From Paenibacillus caseinilyticus (GTDB lineage Bacteria; Bacillota; Bacilli; Paenibacillales; NBRC-103111): 64,000 bases of DNA. Positions 54,806 to 61,699 of this stretch are shown here, in pieces. The translations under genes were made by a program, and so were the position numbers. The notes beneath the pieces were generated by a model. The model saw nothing but the letters and a program-made list of their open reading frames with translations, was not told where the DNA came from and did not search any database. The first letter of the stretch is position 1; each line of letters starts with the position of its first letter. The stretch spans positions 1 to 64,000 of the forward strand of contig NZ_JAQAGY010000015.1 in NCBI RefSeq assembly GCF_027533645.1, written 5' to 3'.

Positions 54806-56092
54806 TTATACCAGCACGGGCTGTGGCGCCTCAGTCTTCTCCACGCACTCGGCTACGGCCTGCTTCAGAATCGCGCAGCCTGCAGCCAGCTCATCCATGG
54901 TGATGGTGAGGGCCGGCAGCAGCTTCACGACCGAACTGCGACGGCCGGCGCGTTCGATAATCAAGCCGAGTTCGTAGCAGCGGGAGGCGATCGCCTGGGA
55001 GAGCTGCTCGTCGGCGCTCGCCGATACGTCAACTCCCCACAGCAGGCCTTCCCCGCGAATGGTGATATCCTTGCTCAGTGGCAGAATCTCGTTGCGGAGG
55101 AACTCCTCGACATACTTCGCCTTGAGCTTCGTTTCTTCTTCCATCCGGGTCAGCTCGCGGAACTCGATCGCCGCCGTCGCGCCCACGAAGGCCAGCTGGT
55201 TCCCGCGGAACGTTCCGTTGTGCTCTGCCGGCTTCCATACGTCAAGCTCCGGCTTCATCAGCACGAGAGACATCGGCAGGCCGTACCCGCTGATCGACTT
55301 CGAGAGCACGACGAGGTCCGGAACGATGCCGGCCCGCTCGAAGGAGAAGAAGGGGCCTGTCCGGCCGCAGCCCACCTGAATGTCGTCCGCGATAAGCAGA
55401 ATATCGTGGCGGTCGCACAGATCCCGAAGCTGGTGCAGCCACTCTACCGGGGCGATATTCAGTCCGCCTTCCGCCTGGATCGTCTCGAGGATAATGGCGG
55501 CAGGCTTCGCGATACCCGAATGGTCGTCGGTGAGCACCTGTTCCATATAGCCGATCGTATCGAACCCTTCCATGAATCCCGCAGGGAACGGCATGAACGT
55601 AATATCATGCAGCGGTACGCCGCCCGCTTCGCGGTGGTACAAGCTGCTGGTCGCCGCCAGGCTGCCGAGCGACATGCCATGGAAGGCGCCCATGAAGGAG
55701 AAAATGCCGGTACGGCCTTTCGCCTTGCGTGCCAGCTTGAAGGCCGCTTCTACGGCATTCGTACCGGTCGGACCGCAGAATTGCACTTTATACTCCAGAT
55801 TGCGGGGTTTCAGGATTTTGTCCGAGAAGGTTTGCAGGAATTTTTCCTTCGCGGAGGTATACAGATCCAGGCCGTGGCTGACGCCGTCGGATTCCAAGTA
55901 CTCGATGAGCGCGCGTTTGATGTAGTCATTGTTATGTCCATAGTTCAAGGCGCCGGCGCCGGCAAAAAAGTCAATATACGTTCTTCCGCTCTCTGCATGC
56001 AGAATCGATCCTTTGGCACGGACGAACATATCGGGGAACGAGCGGCAGTACGATCTCACGTTGGATTCCAGCAATTCGAATGTTTGGGTCAT
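54806..56092 (-). CDS. ectB: Diaminobutyrate-2-oxoglutarate aminotransferase (EctB-like)
   Basis: 428 residues from ATG 56092, 8 nt after AAGGAG; the frame is open three codons upstream. This is a class III PLP aminotransferase of the EctB/diaminobutyrate type: substrate loop IDFFAGAGALNYGHNN, FCGPTGTNAVEAAFKLARK, GAFHGMSLGSLAAT, ADDIQVGCGRTGPFFSFE, the PLP lysine in LSKSISGYGLPMS, and EHNGTFRGNQLAFVGA. It converts aspartate-semialdehyde plus glutamate to L-2,4-diaminobutyrate. It is the first gene of the operon, 136 bp ahead of NRPS-1, and would supply the four Dab residues predicted for the product. No ectoine synthase (ectC) or acetyltransferase (ectA) lies nearby, which fits a dedicated Dab supply rather than osmolyte synthesis. 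Confidence 0.92.
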   Translation of the reverse strand: MTQTFELLESNVRSYCRSFPDMFVRAKGSILHAESGRTYIDFFAGAGALNYGHNNDYIKRALIEYLESDGVSHGLDLYTSAKEKFLQTFSDKILKPRNLEYKVQFCGPTGTNAVEAAFKLARKAKGRTGIFSFMGAFHGMSLGSLAATSSLYHREAGGVPLHDITFMPFPAGFMEGFDTIGYMEQVLTDDHSGIAKPAAIILETIQAEGGLNIAPVEWLHQLRDLCDRHDILLIADDIQVGCGRTGPFFSFERAGIVPDLVVLSKSISGYGLPMSLVLMKPELDVWKPAEHNGTFRGNQLAFVGATAAIEFRELTRMEEETKLKAKYVEEFLRNEILPLSKDITIRGEGLLWGVDVSASADEQLSQAIASRCYELGLIIERAGRRSSVVKLLPALTITMDELAAGCAILKQAVAECVEKTEAPQPVLV

Positions 56093-56297
56093 CAATAACA
56101 CTCCTTAAGATGGGTTCCCCCTCTGGGGTTTGGCCTGAACTAGGAGCCGGGTAAGCAGCCCGCGCCTTCTGATGTGAATTTTCCAGGATAACAGGAAACC
56201 GGACAGAGCGGCATGAAGACAGCCTCCAGATGTGGAAGGAGCCTAACGGGCTGGATGGAATTGAAAGTGGCTAAGGTTTAGAAGAAAAGAGCATGGG

Positions 56298-56326
56298 TTG
56301 AGAGTCACAATGAGGCTGTGGATAAA
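56298..56326 (+). promoter_or_regulatory. Candidate plus-strand promoter ahead of the mini-ORF
   Basis: TTGAGA (56298-56303), exactly 17 bp, GATAAA (56321-56326). It is followed 15 bp later by AAAGGAGG. Confidence 0.35.
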
Positions 56327-56357
56327 GCAGAATAATCACGAAAGGAGGAAAAATTTA

Positions 56358-56396
56358 GTGGTGAACACAAGGCTTCTCACAAGCCCATATCAGTAA
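56358..56396 (+). CDS. Possible 12-codon mini-ORF with strong ribosome site
   Basis: GTG at 56358, 9 nt after a perfect AAAGGAGG (56341-56348), encodes MVNTRLLTSPYQ and stops at TAA. A GGGAG/CTCCC stem follows at 56398-56416. It lies antisense to the expected NRPS-operon leader. It may be a leader peptide, a relic of a lost gene, or chance. No homology is recognised. Confidence 0.2.
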   Translation: MVNTRLLTSPYQ

Positions 56397-56459
56397 TGGG
56401 AGTAGTTCACGCTCCCCTCTCTAGGATGGGAAAATTGTATAATCTGACTTCAGTTGTTA

Positions 56460-56489
56460 ATTATATACATTAGTCTTCCTAAATTAACA
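56460..56489 (-). promoter_or_regulatory. Candidate promoter of the NRPS operon
   Basis: A perfect TATAAT on the minus strand (complement of 56460-56465) in an AT-rich stretch; the -35 region (TGTTAA, 18-bp spacing) is weak. It would give a leader of about 360 nt before the aminotransferase, containing a small GGCTT/AAGCC hairpin near 56371-56385. Another promoter cannot be excluded. Confidence 0.35.
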
Positions 56490-56535
56490 TGCTACGAAAA
56501 CACTAATTCGCTGATGTTCCCCTCCCTATGTAAAC

Positions 56536-56603
56536 CACTTGAATGACGGTAATAACAGGTATGATATTGTATTTTGCACTTCTACCATCATACCGTTGAA
56601 GTG
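56536..56603. repeat. Nested inverted repeat in the 1.2-kb intergenic region
   Basis: Inner arms GGTATGAT (56558-56565) and ATCATACC (56587-56594) are perfect with a 21-nt loop; outer CACTT (56536-56540) pairs with AAGTG (56599-56603). There is no T-tract, so it is not a standard terminator. It is upstream of the NRPS operon and could be a regulator site. Confidence 0.5.
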
Positions 56604-56847
56604 TGAATGCTGTATTATGCCAACATAAATATTATTTAAAGAAAAACCCGGGGGAACAGACGCTTCCATTTGATTTACCAGCTTAACTAAAGGAAATGAC
56701 AGCCGGGGTGGAAAGAATTCTTTACAATTCCTTTACAAAAATCGGGGGCCGATACGCGAGCTGCGATGCATGGATATAAGATATCCTTCCCCTAATCCCC
56801 CGCCCCCTCCATCCATAAAGTAGGGCGAAAGTCCCGCACAGAAACGA

Positions 56848-56888
56848 GATAAACGCGCATCGTCCTTTAAGAACGATGCGCGTTTATA
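56848..56888. repeat. Palindromic intergenic element, copy A
   Basis: A 15-bp perfect inverted repeat (56849-56863 / 56873-56887, core AAACGCGCATCGT) with a 9-nt loop CCTTTAAGA. Copy B at 61566-61608 shares GATAAACG, CGTCC, TTTAAGAAC, ATGCG and GTT in the same order. No T-tract follows on either strand. Nearby 56772-56786 is another perfect palindrome, GGATAT-AAG-ATATCC. Confidence 0.7.
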
Positions 56889-56930
56889 AAAAATACAAAA
56901 AGACAGGATCGAGCTCTGGCGAGATATACA

Positions 56931-56957
56931 AAAAGCGCTTCACCTTCGGAGAAGCGC
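56931..56957 (-). terminator. Intrinsic terminator downstream of the SLH-protein operon
   Basis: Stem GCGCTTC / GAAGCGC around a TTC-type loop, followed on the minus strand by TTTTTGTAT. It is about 360 bp after the SLH gene stop. The 56958-57318 stretch between contains no gene I can support. Confidence 0.75.
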
Positions 56958-57318
56958 CGCGTTTCATTCCCTTATTCGCTGTATGACACCGTGAAGAGCC
57001 CCGCGCACATGGATCTGTACCGGCTGCTGCTCGCCGCCGCGATCGGTCTGCTGCGAACCGGCATTCCCCGGCCGTAAGGCCTCCTGCTTTTCACGATCGG
57101 CCTAGCGGCCGCTTCGTCCGGACACCATCGCCTGTCCATGCCGCACTCCCCTTCCGTAAGGTATCCGACTAGGAGGGGCCGACGCCGATTACGAAATTAG
57201 TTTCGTGATGGATCTGCCGTTTTCGCGAAATTCGCACATTGTTCACGCGATTCTCGTCGATACCCAGGTACCGTCCTCATGCTCTTTCGGATTCCGGCTG
57301 AGACCTGGCCGGGTCCCC

Positions 57319-58428
57319 TCACCCCTTGCCGGTAACCTTCATGCTGAAAGGACCGGCGCCGTCCGCCCCGGAGGAACGGAAGAACACATCATATACATCA
57401 TAAGCATAATGGAGAAAATACCCGCCGCCGGCTGCGTCCGTCCCCTCATCCGCCGGGCCGCCAAGCCGGCTGAGGACCGCATCCCGGCACAGTCCAAGGT
57501 CGACCGAATACGCGCCGACGACCTCCTCTTCCACCCTGTCGAAGTCATATGAAAAATGCAGGGTCACGGTCCGGCCTTGTAGAATGCCCGGGTAATCCAG
57601 CGTGTAATCCCCCTCTCCGCTCCCCTTAGAGAGGGGCGCACCATACCGGTCCGCCACTTCCTTCTTCGCCATCCCGAGGTAGACGCCGGTGCCGTACAGC
57701 CTCCCAGCCTCCAGGAAATGCCTATCCAGCAGGACCGTACCGTCTCCTGCAGGACCCTTCGCCCGTTCCCTCTCAACTCCCGTCGTCCCTAGAGCGAGAT
57801 AGAGCCTCATGCGGGTTATCAAGACGGCGGCCTGGGCGCGCGTGGCCGGATCGTTCGGACGATAAGCCCCGTCCGCGAAGCCGGTCACAAGACCGATGCG
57901 CGCAGCCGCTGAGATCAGACCGGCCTCGGGGAGACCGGCAATATCGGGGTACGGAAGGGGATTCTCTGCTTCTTGAAGCTTCAGCGCCCTCGCCGCGCTC
58001 ACCGCCATCTCGCTTCTCGATATGGACTGGCCCGGCCGGAGCAGCCCCTCCGGGCACTCGCTTCTTCGGATGATTCCCGCCCGCAAGGCGGCTGCCGCAT
58101 AAGGTGCGGCCCAATGCTCCGCAGGCACATCCAAAAACGCCGGCTCTCTCTCCGGCAGCGGCGGCCGCGCCGTGGTGACGGCAAGCCTCAAGAATTCGGC
58201 GCGGGTTATGGCCTCATCCGGACGGAACCTCCCGTCAGGATAACCGGCGATGAGGCCCTCTGACATCATCGACGCCGCTTCCCTCTCGGCCCAGTGGCCG
58301 TGAAGATCGGACGGCGCCGCTTGCTCCGACTCCGCCGCCGCCCTTGGGACCGGATATCCCGCTGTCCCTACGGCCATCATCGCCGCCGCCATAATTGCCG
58401 TCAGCCGGCCCTTGGCCATGTGGGTCAT
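57319..58428 (-). CDS. Secreted protein with three SLH domains and C-terminal DUF4309-like domain
   Basis: 369 residues from ATG 58428, which lies 8 bp beyond the stop of the upstream vgb gene; ATG 58419 or a GTG overlapping that stop are alternatives. A signal peptide (KGRLTAIMAAAMMAVGTAG...AAA) is followed by three S-layer homology repeats at about 35-80, 95-145 and 155-205. They carry recognisable motifs such as HWAEREAASMMSEGLIAGYPDGRFRP, PEHWA-type starts, TRAEFLRL, SRSEMAV and TRAQAAVLITRM. The remainder (GVYLGMAKKEVADRYGAPL and later) resembles DUF4309-type extracytoplasmic domains. SLH repeats bind pyruvylated cell-wall polymers, so the protein should be attached to the wall. It is the last gene of the metallophosphoesterase-M23-vgb operon, and a terminator lies at 56931-56957. 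Confidence 0.82.
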   Translation of the reverse strand: MTHMAKGRLTAIMAAAMMAVGTAGYPVPRAAAESEQAAPSDLHGHWAEREAASMMSEGLIAGYPDGRFRPDEAITRAEFLRLAVTTARPPLPEREPAFLDVPAEHWAAPYAAAALRAGIIRRSECPEGLLRPGQSISRSEMAVSAARALKLQEAENPLPYPDIAGLPEAGLISAAARIGLVTGFADGAYRPNDPATRAQAAVLITRMRLYLALGTTGVERERAKGPAGDGTVLLDRHFLEAGRLYGTGVYLGMAKKEVADRYGAPLSKGSGEGDYTLDYPGILQGRTVTLHFSYDFDRVEEEVVGAYSVDLGLCRDAVLSRLGGPADEGTDAAGGGYFLHYAYDVYDVFFRSSGADGAGPFSMKVTGKG

Positions 58429-58436
58429 GACTGCCG

Positions 58437-59354
58437 TCACGCTTTCCCGCTGGAGCCGCGCGAAGGGGGGAGAAGCCGGCCGATCCGGTTGCATTCCTCT
58501 GCGAACCAGACGGCACCATCCACCCCTAGCGCAATGCCATGCGGTTCCGCTCCCTCTGTCGGGATCGGATACTCCGTAACCTCGCCGTCCACCGTGATGC
58601 GCCCGATCCGGTTGGCGCCCCACTCCGTGAACCACAGCTCGCCGTTCCGGCCGGAGACAATGGCATGCGGCCGGGCATTCTCCGAGGGGAGAGCATACTC
58701 GCTAATGTGTCCTTGGGCCGTGATCCGCCCGATCCGGTTGCCGAGAAGCTGGGTGAACCAGAGCGCCCCGTCCGGTCCTACGCATAAGCCTACCGGTCCC
58801 GACCTCTCCGCCGGCAGCGGAAACTCCCGGATGTCTCCGTCCGTCGTGATCCTGCCAATGGCGTTGCCCCCGTTCTCCGTGAACCACAGCGCCCCATCCA
58901 ATCCGCAGGCAATAAAGGACGGGAACGAGCCGGGCCGGGGAAGATCATATCTTGTAAGCTCTCCCGCCGTACTGAAGCGGCCGATCCGGCCCCCTGCGCT
59001 TTCCGTGAACCACATCGCCCCATCCGGCCCCTGCACGATGCCGAACGGACCGGATTCCGCCTCCGGAAGCGCATACTCCGTAACCGCGCCGCCCATCGTT
59101 ATACGGCCCAGCTTGCCCGATTGGTAAGCTGTGAACCACATGCAGCCGTCCCCGCCCGCCGTGATCGAAGACAACCCCGCATCCGGCGACGGAAAAGGGA
59201 ACGAAGCGATCTTCCCGTCCGCTGTGATGCGTCCTATCGCATTTCCCTTGTGCTGCGTGAACCACAGCGCGCCGTCCGGTCCTGCCGCGATTCCATAGGG
59301 CAATACCGTCTCGCCCGGAATGACATATTCATGGATATGCACGTTTCCGCTCAT
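58437..59354 (-). CDS. vgb: Streptogramin B lyase (virginiamycin B lyase)
   Basis: 305 residues from ATG 59354, which overlaps the upstream M23 stop (ATGA), after a GAAGGGGG site. The protein is a seven-bladed propeller with repeats of the form GPDGALWFT...GNxIGRIT, and it closely follows the staphylococcal Vgb sequence as I remember it. All residues I know to be important in Vgb are present: Tyr20 (PYGI, Vgb Y18), His230 (RPHAI, H228), Glu270-Pro-His272 (EPHGI, E268/H270) and Glu287 (WFAEEC, E284). Vgb opens type B streptogramins by metal-dependent elimination at the Thr ester. There is no signal peptide, so it acts in the cytoplasm. Chromosomal homologues are common in Bacillales. Here it is co-transcribed with surface-protein genes and lies close to a Thr-containing NRPS pathway. 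Confidence 0.9.
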   Translation of the reverse strand: MSGNVHIHEYVIPGETVLPYGIAAGPDGALWFTQHKGNAIGRITADGKIASFPFPSPDAGLSSITAGGDGCMWFTAYQSGKLGRITMGGAVTEYALPEAESGPFGIVQGPDGAMWFTESAGGRIGRFSTAGELTRYDLPRPGSFPSFIACGLDGALWFTENGGNAIGRITTDGDIREFPLPAERSGPVGLCVGPDGALWFTQLLGNRIGRITAQGHISEYALPSENARPHAIVSGRNGELWFTEWGANRIGRITVDGEVTEYPIPTEGAEPHGIALGVDGAVWFAEECNRIGRLLPPSRGSSGKA

Positions 59355-60757
59355 TTCGCTTCCCCCTTCTTTGGTTCTCCCTCTGTATGTTTCAGCCAAT
59401 GAAACGGGGTCGTATCCCAGAACAGGGTCGGGTTCACCTGCACGTTGTGCATCCAGAAAGTAAAATGCAGATGGGGGCCTGTCGAGAAGCCTGTCGTCCC
59501 CACGAGACCGATAACATCGCCACGCTTCACCTTATCCCCCGCTTTCACCTGCAGCTTGGACAGATGCGCATATTGGGAGAACAACCCCATGCCATGGTCG
59601 ATATAAATGGAATTGCCCGTAAGATATAACGGTTCGGACAACGCGACGATCCCGTCGTTCGCCGCCTTCACCGGGGTGCCTTCCGGCGCCGCCAGATCCA
59701 CTGCCAGGTGCGCTCCGCTGAACTTTCCGTTAACATAGCGCCTATGCCCATACGGTGTCGTCAGCCGCCCCTCCACCGGAACGAGGAAGGCAGCCGTGGA
59801 CAAGAACCGGGGCTCGGAGACACTCCTTGCCTTGTTGATCAGCGCCTGGTCCGCTGCGATCCGCTTCGTATCCTGCCGCATGGCATTCAGCTCTTCGGTC
59901 ACGCGCAGATCCTGCTTCGGGAACGTCTTGGCCGTCACGGCCAAGGTCCGGTCCCCGATCGGGTAGTTGCCGGGCTTCGCGTCCATGCCAATCGGCAGAT
60001 AGGTGAAGTATCCGGCTCCGTAAGGCTGCAGGACATACGTCCTGCCGTCCCAGTACACCGATCCCGGCTTCTTGTGCCTCACGAGCACCGCATCGCCCGG
60101 CGCCGCCGATTCGGGCAGAAGCAGCCACTCGGATTGGAAGGCCAGCTTGGCGGTGGCCGCCGAATCGTACAAGGGCAGCTCCTCCTTCATCCCTTGAAGA
60201 CGCCGCTTCGCTTCGCGGAACGCTTCCCGGACCGCATCCGTCACTTCAGCCTGCCACGATGCACCGCCATCCGCCGTGACGAGCAGACGGCCGCCCGGCC
60301 CCTCCCCGACCAGCGCCCAGCCCAGCTCCTCGCTAGCGAATTGGAGCCCCTTCACCGGATACTCCTTGGCCTTGTAGCTCAGGGAGGCAATCGCCGGAGC
60401 GGGCACCGCCTCCGCCAGCCCGTCCTGCCCCTGCGCTTCGGCGGGCGGTTCTCCGCGGCCTTCGGTCCAGGTCGCCCCTCCGTCGGAGGTCGACTGCCAC
60501 CCGTCTGCGTAACGGATCCAGCCGTGGTCCGGATCCGTCATGCGGAATGCGACCGGCTCACGGGAGGGCACGCTGTGCTCCCCTCCCGCAGACAGCGTCT
60601 CCCGCGCCGGCAGCGGAATCCCTCCCGGTCCGCGTACGAGCGAGTACACGAGGATCGCCGCCCCGGCCGCTCCGAGACACAGGCCAAGCAGGCGCAGCCT
60701 CGAGCGTCCTGTACCGGGCGCCCCCCGGCGCTCAGCTTGCTTGCGATTGAATGTCAC
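59351..60757 (-). CDS. Membrane-anchored M23 peptidase with BNR-type repeats
   Basis: 468 residues. A short basic N-terminus is followed by one membrane helix (about 22-41, LRLLGLCLGAAGAAILVYSLV), so the rest faces outward. Residues about 75-170 contain Asp-box motifs (TSDGGATWTEG, TADGGASWQAEV), as in the lipoprotein at 2262-3557. The C-terminal ~150 residues are a LytM/M23 domain: VEGRLTTPYGHRRYVNGKFSGAHLAVDLAAP with zinc ligands His and Asp near residue 349, and the HLHF motif near 429. It probably cuts peptidoglycan cross-links. An M23 domain behind Ycf48-like repeats is unusual to me. The gene starts 28 bp after the metallophosphoesterase and overlaps vgb by 4 bp. Confidence 0.88.
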   Translation of the reverse strand: MTFNRKQAERRGAPGTGRSRLRLLGLCLGAAGAAILVYSLVRGPGGIPLPARETLSAGGEHSVPSREPVAFRMTDPDHGWIRYADGWQSTSDGGATWTEGRGEPPAEAQGQDGLAEAVPAPAIASLSYKAKEYPVKGLQFASEELGWALVGEGPGGRLLVTADGGASWQAEVTDAVREAFREAKRRLQGMKEELPLYDSAATAKLAFQSEWLLLPESAAPGDAVLVRHKKPGSVYWDGRTYVLQPYGAGYFTYLPIGMDAKPGNYPIGDRTLAVTAKTFPKQDLRVTEELNAMRQDTKRIAADQALINKARSVSEPRFLSTAAFLVPVEGRLTTPYGHRRYVNGKFSGAHLAVDLAAPEGTPVKAANDGIVALSEPLYLTGNSIYIDHGMGLFSQYAHLSKLQVKAGDKVKRGDVIGLVGTTGFSTGPHLHFTFWMHNVQVNPTLFWDTTPFHWLKHTEGEPKKGEAK

Positions 60758-60784
60758 TTGCCTCCGTCTCCCTTCTGCACCCCG

Positions 60785-61513
60785 TCATCCTGCCTGGATC
60801 CTTCCGCTGCGGAGTATCCCGGCCATCATCGCCCGGTTAGGGTACTCCCCCGCTTCATACTGCCGGATGACTTCTTCGATATCGTAGGCAACGCGGTGGA
60901 TCGACGCGTGTATGCCGCCGCGCCCTATCTCGACCATGGCGTACGATGCCAGCGGCAGCCCGTCGAACGGCAGACCGACGCTCCCGGTATTGATCACGGC
61001 CCTGCCGTCCAGATACCGTATGTAGGGCTTGTGGATATGCGCATAGACATACAGATCCGCTGCTGCGGACTTCATCAGCTTCGCCTGCAGTTCCTCCTCG
61101 GCTGCTCCGGGCGGGACGATTGCGAACAGACTGTCCGGTGTCGCATGAAACGCTTCAATCGACACCCCATCTTTCTGCAAATGCAGCGATTCCGGCAGTT
61201 CCTTCAGATAGCCAAGATCCTCCTCGTTCAGCTGCGACAGGGTCCACTCCCGCTCTTCATTCATAAGGCCCAGGGCCGAATCCGGCACCTCCCCCTGCCT
61301 TACACCGCGGACTACCCATTCGTCCGCATTGCCCTTGATCACCTGCGCGTGCAGGGAACGCACCGTATCCAGCGACTTCTTGGGCTCCGGCCCCCGGTAG
61401 CAAAGATCGCCGAGGATGTAGATCTCGTCCGCTTCCCTGCCCCTGATATCTTCCAGTACGGCGTCCAGCGCCGTACAATTCCCGTGAATATCCGATATAA
61501 ATGCCAGTTTCAT
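60785..61513 (-). CDS. Calcineurin-like metallophosphoesterase (YfcE/MJ0936 type)
   Basis: 242 residues from ATG 61513 after GAAAGGAG. The full metal-ligand set is visible: D8-x-H10 (SDIHGN), D36 (LGDLCYRG), N62 (KGNADE), His in FHATP and HxH in YAHIHKPY. The single-domain cytosolic fold is common. Members hydrolyse phosphodiesters or dinucleoside polyphosphates, and the substrate cannot be told from sequence. It is the first gene of the operon with M23, vgb and SLH genes, read from an extended -10 promoter with an adjacent 14-bp palindrome. Confidence 0.88.
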   Translation of the reverse strand: MKLAFISDIHGNCTALDAVLEDIRGREADEIYILGDLCYRGPEPKKSLDTVRSLHAQVIKGNADEWVVRGVRQGEVPDSALGLMNEEREWTLSQLNEEDLGYLKELPESLHLQKDGVSIEAFHATPDSLFAIVPPGAAEEELQAKLMKSAAADLYVYAHIHKPYIRYLDGRAVINTGSVGLPFDGLPLASYAMVEIGRGGIHASIHRVAYDIEEVIRQYEAGEYPNRAMMAGILRSGRIQAG

Positions 61514-61541
61514 GTCTGGTCTCCTTTCGTGAGCTTACCAA

Positions 61542-61550
61542 ATTATAACA
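61542..61550 (-). promoter_or_regulatory. Extended -10 promoter of the metallophosphoesterase operon
   Basis: Minus strand TGTTATAAT, a perfect TGnTATAAT; no good -35. The start point would be about 20 nt before the gene start. Confidence 0.65.
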
Positions 61551-61563
61551 TTGCCCGGGCAAT
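61550..61563. promoter_or_regulatory. 14-bp palindrome beside the promoter, likely operator
   Basis: ATTGCCCGGGCAAT is perfectly self-complementary and touches the TG of the extended -10 box, the position expected of a repressor or activator site. The cognate regulator is unknown. Confidence 0.5.
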
Positions 61564-61565
61564 AA

Positions 61566-61608
61566 GATAAACGGTTTCGCCGTCCTTTTAAGAACAATGC
61601 GAGTTATA
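61566..61608. repeat. Intergenic element, copy B (degenerate)
   Basis: Shares GATAAACG, CGTCC, TTTAAGAAC, ATGCG and GTT in order with copy A at 56848-56888, but its stem is no longer self-complementary. It lies between the ger operon terminator and the metallophosphoesterase promoter. Confidence 0.6.
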
Positions 61609-61630
61609 CTCTCCAATAATGTAACAAATC

Positions 61631-61660
61631 AAAAAAAAGCGCCGGTCCGCAGCCCGCGCT
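61631..61660 (-). terminator. Intrinsic terminator of the ger operon
   Basis: AGCGC (61638-61642) pairs with GCGCT (61656-61660), with inner GG/CC pairing, followed on the minus strand by a run of eight T. It lies about 40 bp after the GerAB-family stop. Confidence 0.75.
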
Positions 61661-61699
61661 TCGTGCTTGCAAGCGGCCGCCGTATGACAGCCGCTCCTT

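Noticed and set aside
13280-56092. Polymyxin, octapeptin or tridecaptin cluster
   Set aside because: The shared Dab code and aminotransferase suggest the group, but module number (3+7+1), epimerisation pattern and residue order do not fit any of the three.
56848-56888. Palindrome as a transcription terminator
   Set aside because: No T-tract follows the stem on either strand, and a better terminator is present at 56931-56957.
56958-57200. Short frames (for example MDLYRLLLAAAIGLLRTG on the plus strand) as a gene or pseudogene
   Set aside because: No ribosome site, no recognisable family and frequent stops in all frames; it could be a relic but I cannot support it.
57205-57552. Plus-strand ORF opposite the 3' end of the SLH gene
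   Set aside because: No ribosome site and it overlaps the coding part of the SLH protein in antisense.
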